Shown: positions 23,780-32,593, numbered from the stretch's first letter. The stretch is 35,919 nt of DNA from Firmicutes bacterium CAG:884 (GCA_000433875.1 HF993311.1:1-35919); one strand, 5' to 3'. Numbers and translations: made by a program. Notes: a model not told the origin generated them from the sequence alone.

Positions 23780-24592
23780 ATGAACAAGGTATTATTAGAT
23801 TTAGGATTTATAGAAATAAGATGGTATTCTATAATAATGTTATTAGCGATTCTATCAGCATCTGCAATAATATTAAAAGAAGCCAAAAAGAAAGGCTTCA
23901 CTGAAGATTTTATGAATAATTTATTTTTTTACACGATAATATGTGCAATAATAGGCGCACGCCTTTACTATGTAGCATTCAATTTTGCCGAATATCAAGA
24001 TGATTTACTTGGTATATTAAGAATATGGGAAGGCGGACTTGCAATCCACGGCGGTATAATAGGAGGATTACTATTTATATCTTATTATGCCAAAAAATAT
24101 AAAGTAAATCTACTATTATTACTTGACATAATCGTAGTTGGATTAATACTCGGTCAAATAATAGGACGATGGGGTAACTTTATGAATAGCGAGGCTTATG
24201 GTCCAATGACAACATATGCAACACTAAAAAAACTACTTATACCAGAATTTATAATCAAAGGAATGAGTATAAATGGAGTATATTACCACCCAACATTTTG
24301 GTATGAATCAATCCTTAACCTAGTAGGACTTATAATATTACTAATAATAAGAAAAGGAAAATATACAAAAGTAGGAACTTTAACAGGAACATATCTAATA
24401 TGGTATGGTGCAGTTCGAATATTTATAGAATCACTAAGACAAGATGCTTTAATGTTAGGACCAATTAAAATTGCCCAACTAGTATCTATAATAATGATAA
24501 TAATAGGTATAATAATAATTGTAAAAGGACAAACAAACTCTAAATTCGAAAATAATTATAAGGAGGCGAATGCCGGTGAAATCAAGTTTTGA
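23780..24592 (+). CDS. lgt: Prolipoprotein diacylglyceryl transferase
   Basis: Lgt attaches diacylglycerol to the lipobox cysteine of prolipoproteins such as YidC and the lipoprotein at 20536. The 270-residue membrane protein has seven or so helices and the family blocks GARLYYV, RIWEGGLAIHGGIIGG, GRWGNFMNSEAYG (the Lgt signature) and HPTFWYES. AAAGGGAA precedes the ATG. It overlaps trxB by about 17 bp. Confidence 0.95.
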   Translation: MNKVLLDLGFIEIRWYSIIMLLAILSASAIILKEAKKKGFTEDFMNNLFFYTIICAIIGARLYYVAFNFAEYQDDLLGILRIWEGGLAIHGGIIGGLLFISYYAKKYKVNLLLLLDIIVVGLILGQIIGRWGNFMNSEAYGPMTTYATLKKLLIPEFIIKGMSINGVYYHPTFWYESILNLVGLIILLIIRKGKYTKVGTLTGTYLIWYGAVRIFIESLRQDALMLGPIKIAQLVSIIMIIIGIIIIVKGQTNSKFENNYKEANAGEIKF

Positions 24593-25451
24593 TTGTATAA
24601 TAATAGGAGCTGGTATAGCAGGATTAACAGCAGCAATATACTTAAAAAGAGCGGGTAAAAATGTAGTAATAATTGAAAAAAGTATGCCAGGCGGTCAAAT
24701 ACTAAAAACAAATAGTATAAAAAATTATCCAGGCTTTCTTGAAATAGATGGTTTTGGCCTAATAAGAAGAGTTTTAGACCAAACAGATAATTTAAATATT
24801 AAAATTATTAAAGAAGAAGTATTAGAAATCAATAATTTGGAAGTAAAAACAAATAAAAACACATATCAAACAAAAAATATTATTTTAGCAACCGGAAGAA
24901 AACCTAGAATATTAGGGCTAGAAAACGAAGAAGAACTAATTGGAAAAGGAATCTCCTTTTGTGCGTCTTGTGATGGAAATCTATACAAAAATGAAAATGT
25001 TGCAGTAGTTGGTGGCGGAAATACAGCCTTCGAAGATGCAATCTATCTATCAAATATATGTAAAAATGTAACCTTAATCCATCGAAATAATAATTATCGC
25101 GCCGAAGAATACTTAATAGAAGAATTAAAACAAAAAGCAAATGTAACATTTGCACCAAACGAAAAAGTTGAAAAACTAAATACAAAAGATGGTTTCCTTG
25201 AAAGTATTGAAACAAATAATAATACCTATAAAATTAAAGGACTATTTGTTGCAATCGGTCAAGTACCATCAATTATTAAAATTGATTCTTTAAACCAAGA
25301 AAACGGTTATATCATAGTAAATGAAAAAATGGAAACAAACATAAAAGGAATATATGCTTGCGGAGATTGTATAAAAAAAGATGTGTATCAATTAACAACT
25401 GCAGCAGCTGAAGGCACAATTGCATCTTTCAGTATTATAAGTAGAGGATAA
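24576..25451 (+). CDS. trxB: Thioredoxin reductase
   Basis: This flavoenzyme passes electrons from NADPH to thioredoxin. From the GTG at 24576 it has 291 residues: FAD motif GAGIAG at 11-16, GGQILKT, the redox pair in CASC (Cys129 and Cys132, usual form CATC), the NADPH motif GGGNTAFEDA with HRNNNYRA, and the C-terminal GIYACGDC. I prefer GTG 24576 over ATG 24570 because AGGAGG lies 9 bases before the GTG but only 3 before the ATG. Ferredoxin/flavodoxin-dependent relatives lack the CxxC, so they are excluded. Confidence 0.92.
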   Translation: MKSSFDCIIIGAGIAGLTAAIYLKRAGKNVVIIEKSMPGGQILKTNSIKNYPGFLEIDGFGLIRRVLDQTDNLNIKIIKEEVLEINNLEVKTNKNTYQTKNIILATGRKPRILGLENEEELIGKGISFCASCDGNLYKNENVAVVGGGNTAFEDAIYLSNICKNVTLIHRNNNYRAEEYLIEELKQKANVTFAPNEKVEKLNTKDGFLESIETNNNTYKIKGLFVAIGQVPSIIKIDSLNQENGYIIVNEKMETNIKGIYACGDCIKKDVYQLTTAAAEGTIASFSIISRG

Positions 25452-25452
25452 A

Positions 25453-26361
25453 ATGTCATTCACATATGAAGTAAAAAATGAAGTAAGCAAATTAGAAGTT
25501 CCCAAAACGGAAAATATTGCTGAACTATCAGCACTCTTAATATCAACTGCTGAAATAAGTGATACCATAAAAATAACTATTGAAAATGCATCCGTTGCTC
25601 GTAAAATATTTTCATCAATAAAAGAAATATTTGACATCAATGTAAAAATAACCGTAAGAAAAGGATTTAATTTTCAAAAAAAATACCTTTATATATTAGA
25701 AATAACCAAAAAAATACCAGATATTTTAGAAACACTTGGAATTGCAAACGGCATAACATCAAGTTATATTTACGATGATGACGAAACCCTAAGAGCCTAT
25801 TTAAGGGGAATATTTTTAGGATGTGGTAGTATCAACGATCCCAAAAAATCAAGATATCATTTAGAGTTTTTATTAAACAATATCACACTAGCTAATGAAC
25901 TAAACAAATTACTAAATAAAAAAAATCTAGGAAGTAAAGTATTAAAACGTGAAAATAGATATATGGTATATATAAAAGGATCAGAAAAAATAAGTGATTT
26001 TTTAAGAATCATCAGCGCTAGCAATGCCTTACTATATTATGAAGATATCAGAATATATCGTGATCATAAAAATATGACAAATCGCCTAAATAATTGTGAA
26101 CAAGCAAATGTTGATAAAATGATTGAATCAGCCCAAAAAGATATAAAAATAATTGAAAAATTAAAAGAAAAAGATATGTTTGATTTACTTGATGAAAAAG
26201 ATCGCTTAATAGCGGATTATCGCTTAAAATATCCTGAAAGCTCACTTCAAGAATTAAGTGAAATAATATCGTTAGAAACCCCAGCAAAATTAACAAAATC
26301 AGGCATATATCATAGATTAAGAAAAATAAAGGAATTAGGAAAAAAAATCGAAAATCAATAA
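25453..26361 (+). CDS. whiA: DNA-binding protein WhiA
   Basis: WhiA has an N-terminal degenerate LAGLIDADG homing-endonuclease fold (MSFTYEVKNEVSKLE.. through RAYLRGIFLGCGSINDP) and a C-terminal helix-turn-helix (SLQELSEIISLETPAKLTKSGIYHRLRKI). It is a sporulation regulator in Streptomyces and affects division and chromosome segregation in Bacillus. At 302 residues the length is normal. AGAGG precedes the ATG, and trxB ends one base before it. The rapZ and gluK (yvcK) genes that precede whiA in Bacillus are absent here. Confidence 0.93.
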   Translation: MSFTYEVKNEVSKLEVPKTENIAELSALLISTAEISDTIKITIENASVARKIFSSIKEIFDINVKITVRKGFNFQKKYLYILEITKKIPDILETLGIANGITSSYIYDDDETLRAYLRGIFLGCGSINDPKKSRYHLEFLLNNITLANELNKLLNKKNLGSKVLKRENRYMVYIKGSEKISDFLRIISASNALLYYEDIRIYRDHKNMTNRLNNCEQANVDKMIESAQKDIKIIEKLKEKDMFDLLDEKDRLIADYRLKYPESSLQELSEIISLETPAKLTKSGIYHRLRKIKELGKKIENQ

Positions 26362-26380
26362 AATGATTTTCTTTTTGTTT
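26350..26380 (+). terminator. whiA terminator
   Basis: GAAAATCA (26350-26357) pairs with TGATTTTC (26364-26371), followed by TTTTTGTTT. The T-tract overlaps the -35 of the next promoter. Confidence 0.75.
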
Positions 26381-26407
26381 ACACAATTTGTCGAAATATG
26401 TTATAAT
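26378..26407 (+). promoter_or_regulatory. Promoter of the fibre/McrB-like operon
   Basis: TTTACA (26378-26383), an 18-bp spacer and TATAAT (26402-26407, preceded by TGT). The spacer holds TTTGTCGAAATATGTT (26387-26402), an exact copy of 16 bp found upstream of comK (6536-6551). The promoter at 33223-33194 has the same hexamers and spacing. Confidence 0.7.
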
Positions 26408-26422
26408 TAAAATGGTGAGAAT

Positions 26423-26911
26423 ATGAAAAAAATAATAATCAGTATTGTATGTGTATTTTATTTTATCTTAACAATTACAGTAACCTATATATTACTATCA
26501 TATAATAAGTATAATATAGCAGAATTTAAGAATTCCTACTTATTAACCCTAAAAGAGAATACTAAAGAATATAATAGTAGTGAACTTTTACTAATCAAAA
26601 AAAATAGTAATGTAAAAGAAAATGATAAGATTTTTTATTATAATAAAAATAATAAGGGTACAGAAGTTAAAGTTGGACAAGTAAAAAAAGTTGATGAAAA
26701 AAATCAAACAATCGTTTTAGATGATGAATTAGTACTAACAGAAGAAAATATTTTAGGAACAATAGCTCAAACAACAGCTTACCCTGTACTAGGAACAATT
26801 CATAACATTTTAACATCAAGAATAGGATACTTAATTGCGATCATCTTACCAATGCTAGTTGCATTCATTTATGAAATATACGCAATAACAAAAGAAATAA
26901 AAAATAAATGA
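26423..26911 (+). CDS. Signal-peptidase-like membrane protein lacking catalytic residues
   Basis: The 162-residue protein has an N-terminal helix (3-26), an extracytoplasmic domain and a C-terminal helix (about 133-153). It lines up with the SipW-type protease at 31430: its KEYNSSELLLIKK matches that protein's PKYNISDMVISKK, and both end in a helix after ILG. On this alignment the catalytic Ser (GSMEP) is Glu45 and the catalytic His (THRV) falls at Gln86, so peptidase activity is not expected. It opens the seven-gene operon; GGTGAG lies before the ATG. It may act as a scaffold or chaperone for the active enzyme or its substrates. The homology call is by eye. Confidence 0.6.
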   Translation: MKKIIISIVCVFYFILTITVTYILLSYNKYNIAEFKNSYLLTLKENTKEYNSSELLLIKKNSNVKENDKIFYYNKNNKGTEVKVGQVKKVDEKNQTIVLDDELVLTEENILGTIAQTTAYPVLGTIHNILTSRIGYLIAIILPMLVAFIYEIYAITKEIKNK

Positions 26912-27813
26912 AGAAAAAAGTAACATATATAATAATTGGCATTATTATTATATTATCAACTATAACACTAGCATACGGAAGATACATATATAATGAAATA
27001 AGAGACTCATACTTAGCAACCAAAAGCTTTTACTTTAATTCTGATAAATTAACAACCAATAGAGCTATCTATCAAGTTGATAACTGGTCAGCCGTAGATC
27101 CTTATAGTATAACAATCAATTTAAATAATCGAAAAAACAACCTTGTATACTCAACAAGTGATATATCATATGAAGTAAGTTATGTTTGTTCAAACAATGT
27201 TTTGTGCAGTGTTAATTCAACCGGCGGAATTATAAGATCAACTGACCAATCAGCATCTTTTAATGCTCTAATAACACCAAACGCAACCTTTAATGATGGT
27301 GACGAAGCCTTTATTGAAATAACCGTTAAAAGTACAAGCCCTTACTCAAAAACACTACAAGGAAGATTTATTCTAAAAGTCGGAAAAAGTGGTCTATCAT
27401 ATAAAATAGAAGATAAACAAAATAGACCATATCTTAACTTAAGTATTACAAATACAATTGATTATTATTTAATAAAGACAGCATTCGGTAACTATTCCGT
27501 AAATGACAGAATAGATAAAACAACATATAAATCATTAAGTGAAGAAGAAAAAGCAAAATGTGTATCAGCTCAAGTCACTCTAACATTTGATCCCAATATC
27601 GTTATATTTGATATGACCAATTCCGTTTATTTAAAAAAAGATTCTATAACAACAACAAATATAGATGGATTTGATTATATAAATAGTATAACCTTTAAAA
27701 TGGAACCAGAATCTAGTGAAGTTGTTAAGTTTTATAAAGCCGATACAACCAAAAACTATACATATCCAATAACAAATAATAATTCAATAATAGATTTTAG
27801 CATTACAGAGTAG
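26908..27813 (+). CDS. Exported, N-terminally anchored or cleaved surface protein
   Basis: The 301-residue protein begins with a hydrophobic helix (6-22) followed by LAYGRYIYNEIRDSYLATKSFYF, which recalls the TasA/camelysin export region (small residue, aromatic, then a strand). The rest is rich in Ser, Thr, Asn and beta strands with two cysteines (YVCSNNVLCS) and two domains that look immunoglobulin-like (about 50-165 and 168-300). No known enzyme motif is seen. Its ATG overlaps the previous stop (ATGA) and lacks a clear ribosome site, implying coupling. Likely a minor surface or fibre component; function unknown. Confidence 0.6.
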   Translation: MKKKVTYIIIGIIIILSTITLAYGRYIYNEIRDSYLATKSFYFNSDKLTTNRAIYQVDNWSAVDPYSITINLNNRKNNLVYSTSDISYEVSYVCSNNVLCSVNSTGGIIRSTDQSASFNALITPNATFNDGDEAFIEITVKSTSPYSKTLQGRFILKVGKSGLSYKIEDKQNRPYLNLSITNTIDYYLIKTAFGNYSVNDRIDKTTYKSLSEEEKAKCVSAQVTLTFDPNIVIFDMTNSVYLKKDSITTTNIDGFDYINSITFKMEPESSEVVKFYKADTTKNYTYPITNNNSIIDFSITE

Positions 27814-27821
27814 GTGAAAAA

Positions 27822-28769
27822 ATGATAGGACAAGAATATATAGAATTTTCAAAAAAAAATATAATAGAATATTTTAAATTAATATTAGAAAAAAAATACA
27901 ATAAAGAATTAGTACTTAAATTACTAGATACATATATAAAAGTAAGATATTATAACTATTATGAAACAAAATCAAGAAACGCAGAAACAAATATAAACTA
28001 TTATATGAAACAAATAGTAATGGAAGATAAAGAAAATGAAGAACAAAAACAAATATTCTATATTTTTAAATATATTCTATACTTTGATAATGTAAAACCA
28101 TATGATGATTTAAAAAAAATAGTAAAAGAAATAAATGAATATAAAATAAATGTTTTAAAATTAGAAAACGAAACATTTGAAAATGAATTAATAAAATTAG
28201 TAAAAGAAAATGAAAAAAGAAAACAAAAATATTTAAACTCATTTTCAAATGAACACTTTCAAATAGAATTAAAAAATACAAATAAAAGAAAAGTAGCGCA
28301 AGTTAAATTAAATTATGATATTAAGTTCAATAAAATATATAGCGCGTATTCTATAAATAAAGTTTATAACTCACCAATCATAAATGAACAAAAAGCCTTT
28401 ATAACATATTATCTAACAAGTTTAGAAATACTAAGAAATGCTATAGATACAACATATGATAAAGAGTATATTGTTGATTTTCCTATAGAAATATTAGAAA
28501 AAAAACAAAAAACACAAAGACTAAAAGAAGTTATAAATAATGAACTAATAAAAAATAATATAATTTTAAAAGTAGATTATAAAGACTATCTAGCAAATAA
28601 GGACACTATAAATGAATGGATTAAAGAAGGATATAACTTCGCACCCCTAATAGACGCAAGTTATAACTATGAAGAAAATAGTCGTTTATGGTTAGATATA
28701 TTTAAATATATAATTGTAGATAAAGAAAAAATAAACTTTTTCGATTCTGAAAAAGCAATAGTAAAGTAG
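27822..28769 (+). CDS. Unknown cytosolic helical protein of the fibre operon
   Basis: I do not recognise this 315-residue protein. It has no signal peptide or membrane segment, is rich in Lys, Glu, Asn and Ile, and is predicted mostly helical with a possible coiled coil near 95-140. A more mixed C-terminal half holds KVYNSPIINEQKAFITYYLTS and EGYNFAPLIDASYNY. AGGTGA before the ATG is fused to the previous stop codon (TAGGTGA). It is directly upstream of the AAA+ gene, 7 bp away, so it may be an adaptor or substrate-recognition subunit for it. Confidence 0.6.
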   Translation: MIGQEYIEFSKKNIIEYFKLILEKKYNKELVLKLLDTYIKVRYYNYYETKSRNAETNINYYMKQIVMEDKENEEQKQIFYIFKYILYFDNVKPYDDLKKIVKEINEYKINVLKLENETFENELIKLVKENEKRKQKYLNSFSNEHFQIELKNTNKRKVAQVKLNYDIKFNKIYSAYSINKVYNSPIINEQKAFITYYLTSLEILRNAIDTTYDKEYIVDFPIEILEKKQKTQRLKEVINNELIKNNIILKVDYKDYLANKDTINEWIKEGYNFAPLIDASYNYEENSRLWLDIFKYIIVDKEKINFFDSEKAIVK

Positions 28770-28776
28770 GTGAAGT

Positions 28777-30297
28777 ATGGATACGTTTTTTCGCTTTTTA
28801 TATGAGTTCCTAGAACAATTCTTTAAATCATTCATTCTAATGTTTAAAGGATTTATAAAAGGAATAATCAATATGTTTAACATCAAAGAATACATAGCAA
28901 TAATTAACTTTTATAAAGATGACTTTAAAATAGCAGAATGGATATTAGTCGCCCTAGCAATTCTAATAGTCCTTGCAATAGTAGGCGGAATAATATTTAT
29001 CATATATTTCTTAATAAGAAAATATATGAAATTTAGAAAAACAGTAGTTGAAGAAGAATCACTATTAGAAGAAGTAGCTGAATTAAATAATCAAGTAGCT
29101 GATTTAATGGCTGAAAAAGAAAGTATTCTAGCAATGAAAGTCTCGCAATTAGGACTAAAACCAGGAGAAGAAATAGAAGAAAATCCTGAAGAAAATAAAG
29201 AAAATGTTGATACAACAGCAAGTAGATTTCCGAAACTTACAGCAGTTGATAATGAATATGCAAACTATAAAGTAGCAAATTATAACAATGATTTTACTTT
29301 AGAAGAACTAGTTGAAACATTTAGAAACTTCGCAGCATCTAAACTAAAGTTGTACTATAAATCAGAAATGATAAGATTATTCATTTCAGCACTCGCATCA
29401 ACAAAACTGGTAATCCTACAAGGTATATCAGGAACAGGTAAAACATCCCTAGCCTATGCTTGGGGAAAATTCCTAAAACACGATTCCTGCGTAGCATCCG
29501 TTCAACCATCTTGGAGAGATAGAACTGAATTATTTGGATACTTCAATGAATTTACTAAGAAGTTTAATGAAACAGAAGTATTAAAAGAATTATATGTAGC
29601 TGGGTATACTGATGATATTTATACAGTAATTCTAGATGAAATGAACATATCCAGAGTTGAATATTACTTTGCAGAAATGCTATCAATTCTAGAAATGCCA
29701 AATAAAGATGAATGGATTGTTGAATTAGTATCAAGCTCTTGGCCGGATGATCCAAAAAATATTGTTGATGGCAAACTAAAAATACCAGCAAATGTATGGT
29801 ATATAGGAACAATCAATAACGATGACTCAACATTTATGGTAACTGATAAAGTTTACGATAGAGCTATGCCACTAGATATAAACGATAAAGGACAAGTATT
29901 CGATCCAATCGATACCGAAGCGCAAGACATCAATTTCACATATCTAGATAAACTCTTCAGTGCAGCTATGGCGGATAATCCAATATCTGAAGACACATTA
30001 AATAAAATAAACGAAATGGACGACTATGTAATTAAACACTTCCGTATAGCATTCGGTAACCGTATAGTCGCGCATATGAAAAAATTCGTGCCAGTATATG
30101 TAGCCTGTGGCGGCGATGAAGTTGATGGTGTTGATTACTTTATAGCACGTAAAATATTAAGGAAGTTTGAACAATTAAATATTTCATACATAAGAGATGA
30201 AATAGATGGATATATAGAATTCTTGGATAAGACATTCGGAAAAGGTAAAATGAAAGAATGTGAAGAATATCTATTAAGACTTAAAAAATTAACATAG
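28777..30297 (+). CDS. Membrane-tethered McrB-like AAA+ ATPase
   Basis: The 506-residue protein has an amphipathic N-terminus, one strong membrane helix (56-80), a coiled coil (about 90-120), an acidic linker, then an AAA+ module of the McrB/dynein-related group. Walker A is GISGTGKT at 216-223, Walker B VILDEMN at 284-290, sensor 1 GTINNDDS at 344-351, and DRAM at 361-364 is the likely arginine finger. SWRDRTELFGYFN (245-257) is the usual McrB-group insert. McrB proteins hydrolyse GTP, but related ones use ATP, and the nucleotide here is not known. No DNA-binding domain of the McrB N-terminal type is present; the membrane anchor takes its place. The next gene encodes the expected DUF2357 partner. 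Confidence 0.82.
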   Translation: MDTFFRFLYEFLEQFFKSFILMFKGFIKGIINMFNIKEYIAIINFYKDDFKIAEWILVALAILIVLAIVGGIIFIIYFLIRKYMKFRKTVVEEESLLEEVAELNNQVADLMAEKESILAMKVSQLGLKPGEEIEENPEENKENVDTTASRFPKLTAVDNEYANYKVANYNNDFTLEELVETFRNFAASKLKLYYKSEMIRLFISALASTKLVILQGISGTGKTSLAYAWGKFLKHDSCVASVQPSWRDRTELFGYFNEFTKKFNETEVLKELYVAGYTDDIYTVILDEMNISRVEYYFAEMLSILEMPNKDEWIVELVSSSWPDDPKNIVDGKLKIPANVWYIGTINNDDSTFMVTDKVYDRAMPLDINDKGQVFDPIDTEAQDINFTYLDKLFSAAMADNPISEDTLNKINEMDDYVIKHFRIAFGNRIVAHMKKFVPVYVACGGDEVDGVDYFIARKILRKFEQLNISYIRDEIDGYIEFLDKTFGKGKMKECEEYLLRLKKLT

Positions 30298-30306
30298 GAG
30301 GACAAA

Positions 30307-31419
30307 ATGAACGGACTGGAAATTGTAGACTTATATGAGCATACAAATGATGAAAAAAACAAAAAATTTTATGATAGTATTGATTCATCATTATATGTAA
30401 CAAACGAAATAGATGCCAGAACAACTAACTTTGAATGGTTAGAGATAATGGAAGAAACAATAAGATATTTAGACAATATATTAAGAAATCCCAACAGATT
30501 CATTATAAACGAAGAAGATATAGTTAAAATTGAACTAGCTCGTAGAGTAACAGTTGAAAGTATAAAACATTTATCCAAAAATACTAATTTAATTCAAGAT
30601 TACAATAAAAAAACTGGTGATGTAAAACCAAGTAAAATATTAAATATAAATAAAGAAGAAAGCTTTGATACATATGAAAATAGATTTATTTATAGTTTAA
30701 TTAAGAATATGAAGTTTTATATTGAAAGAAAAAAAAGGAATCTTGTAACCGAAAGTTATAATAAAGCAAATAAACAAATGGAATATAAAGCTAAAAGTAA
30801 TTTAGGTAAAGAAAAAATAGATATATCGATGACAATAAATGCTAAAAAAGAAGACAAAGATGAAAATAAAAACGCATCAGGAATGACAATACCTGAACGA
30901 ATTGAACATCTAGAACTTCAAATATCAGATTTAACAACATCATCAGTATATCAAAGTATTGAAAAAAAACACATTTCATTAGTAACATCTCCTATAAAGA
31001 AAACTAACGTAATCCTTAAAAATGTTAATTTTCAGTATGCAGTAAAACTATGGAATTATATGCAAACACATATGGAAGAAGATACTAAAAAAGAAAATAC
31101 AAAAAATAACTTTTATGATAATGGAATCTTAAAACAAATGATAGATGAATCATTCTTACTTGATTATTTAGTATTAGATTCCGTAGATAAAGAAAAACAA
31201 GAAGAAAAAGAAGAACTATCTGAAAAAATAGTAAGTAATATGATAGAAAAAGTAATAACACTTGATTCTAACATCGATCAAGAAAAATTAAAACAAATAA
31301 TAGATAAACAATATAGTATTATTAAATATAAAACAGTTGTAAATGAAAAACAAATTGAAGAAACATTTAAAAATGCTATGAATAAATATCTAGATAGAGT
31401 AAAAGAAATAGAAATATAG
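30307..31419 (+). CDS. DUF2357 protein, partner of the McrB-like ATPase
   Basis: The 370-residue protein carries the DUF2357 hallmark ESFDTYENRFIYSLIKNM (ENRF at 124-127). Proteins with this domain are encoded next to McrB-type ATPases and often end in a PD-(D/E)xK nuclease. Here the C-terminal half is helical and lysine/glutamate-rich, and I see no nuclease motif (no spaced D..(E/D)xK with hydrophobic strands). Without a nuclease the pair would act mechanically rather than cut DNA. TAGGAGG, fused to the previous stop, precedes the ATG. Confidence 0.7.
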   Translation: MNGLEIVDLYEHTNDEKNKKFYDSIDSSLYVTNEIDARTTNFEWLEIMEETIRYLDNILRNPNRFIINEEDIVKIELARRVTVESIKHLSKNTNLIQDYNKKTGDVKPSKILNINKEESFDTYENRFIYSLIKNMKFYIERKKRNLVTESYNKANKQMEYKAKSNLGKEKIDISMTINAKKEDKDENKNASGMTIPERIEHLELQISDLTTSSVYQSIEKKHISLVTSPIKKTNVILKNVNFQYAVKLWNYMQTHMEEDTKKENTKNNFYDNGILKQMIDESFLLDYLVLDSVDKEKQEEKEELSEKIVSNMIEKVITLDSNIDQEKLKQIIDKQYSIIKYKTVVNEKQIEETFKNAMNKYLDRVKEIEI

Positions 31420-31429
31420 TGGTGATACC

Positions 31430-31987
31430 GTGATAGAAAGAATAAAAAATAATAAAATATTAAGAATAATAACAATGATAGTAAAAGCAATAATATCTTT
31501 ATTTATAGTTATAGTAATAAGTATCATATTTATTCAAAGAATATCAAATAATAAACTAACTCTAGGAGGATTTGGCTTATATACAATCGTAACTGGAAGT
31601 ATGGAACCCAAATACAACATAAGTGATATGGTAATATCTAAAAAAGTAAATGCAAGTGAAATAAAAGAAGGCGATGATGTTGTATATCTTGGAAATAAAG
31701 ATGATTTCAAAGATAAAATTGTAACCCATAGAGTAATTAAAAAAACCGAAGAAAACGGAAAAATAATATTTCAAACAAAAGGAATCGCGAATGATATTGA
31801 AGATCCATTAGTAGAAGGAAGTCAAATATTAGGAAAAGTAGTATATAAAAGCATTATATTAAGTTTTATAAGTAAAATAGTAAATAATACATACGGCTTT
31901 TACTTTGTAGTATTTGTTCCATTCGCAATTCTTTCAGTAATGGAAGTAATAGATATCGTTGAAGAAAAAAAAGAGGAAAAAGAGTAG
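31430..31987 (+). CDS. SipW/ER-type signal peptidase I
   Basis: The 185-residue protease has a basic N-terminus, one helix (18-36), the catalytic serine in GSMEP (Ser57), and histidine in THRVI (His100) where bacterial P-type enzymes have lysine. This is the archaeal/ER-type arrangement of SipW, which in Bacillus processes TasA and TapA. Asp122 or Asp125 in the GIANDIED stretch is the likely third residue. A second helix (about 155-172) anchors the C-terminus. The start is GTG with GGTGAT in front. Its gene precedes a TasA-like gene by 10 bp, as in the tapA-sipW-tasA operon. Confidence 0.88.
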   Translation: MIERIKNNKILRIITMIVKAIISLFIVIVISIIFIQRISNNKLTLGGFGLYTIVTGSMEPKYNISDMVISKKVNASEIKEGDDVVYLGNKDDFKDKIVTHRVIKKTEENGKIIFQTKGIANDIEDPLVEGSQILGKVVYKSIILSFISKIVNNTYGFYFVVFVPFAILSVMEVIDIVEEKKEEKE

Positions 31988-31997
31988 GTGATAAACC

Positions 31998-32570
31998 TTG
32001 AAAAAGAAAAGAAGATATCGCCTTCGTACCATTTTCTTATTAGCACTTACCCTTGCGTCCAATTCCTTTGCGTGGTTTATTTATTCAACAAAAGTATCAA
32101 GTGATATAACAGCAAAAGTAAGAAGTTGGCATGTTAATTTTGAAGTAGGAGCAGGCGATACTGAAGAATATATTGAAATAATAATTGATTCATTATATCC
32201 CGGTATGGAAGATTTCTCAAAAACTCTAAAAGCAGCTAATCACGGTGAAGCCGATGCTGTTATTAGTTATAAAGTTGAACAAGCAGAAGTTTTAGGAGAT
32301 AATTTAAAAAATTTAGATTTAACAGATGAACAAATATTAACAAAATTAAACAGTAATTACCCATTCAAAATAAATTTTGATGTATCAAATAAAATAGTAA
32401 CAGCCGGTGGCGGAGAATCAACAATTACAATAAGTGTTAAATGGCCATATGATAGTGGTGATGATGAAAAAGATACCTATTGGGGAAGATTAGCATATGA
32501 TTTTCATAATACTAATCCCAATTCACCAAGTATAAAATTAGTCGTAAAAATAACAGCAGTCCAAAAATGA
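31998..32570 (+). CDS. TasA/camelysin-like exported fibre protein
   Basis: The 190-residue precursor has a basic start, a hydrophobic stretch (11-20) and the boundary NSFAWF, so cleavage after Ala25 by the adjacent SipW-type enzyme is likely. The mature part resembles TasA: an early ITAKVRSWHVNFE strand, LYPGMEDFSKTLKAANHGEADAVISYKVE (compare LKPGD..F.NNG in TasA), and a final beta strand ending VQK. TasA forms amyloid-like or donor-strand fibres in biofilm matrix. The start is TTG, with AGGTGAT five bases before it. It is the last gene of the operon. Confidence 0.8.
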   Translation: MKKKRRYRLRTIFLLALTLASNSFAWFIYSTKVSSDITAKVRSWHVNFEVGAGDTEEYIEIIIDSLYPGMEDFSKTLKAANHGEADAVISYKVEQAEVLGDNLKNLDLTDEQILTKLNSNYPFKINFDVSNKIVTAGGGESTITISVKWPYDSGDDEKDTYWGRLAYDFHNTNPNSPSIKLVVKITAVQK

Positions 32571-32593
32571 GATAGAATTTTCTATCTCATTTT
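32564..32593. terminator. Bidirectional terminator between convergent TasA-like genes
   Basis: AAAATGAGATAGA (32564-32576) and TCTATCTCATTTT (32581-32593) form a perfect 13-bp stem with a 4-nt loop. A-run and T-run flanks let it stop both converging transcripts. It overlaps the ends of both genes. Confidence 0.85.

Noticed and set aside
28777..31419. McrBC restriction system or other phage-defence locus
   Set aside because: No nuclease or methyl-DNA-binding domain is visible, the ATPase is membrane-anchored, and the operon is shared with export genes. Defence cannot be fully excluded.
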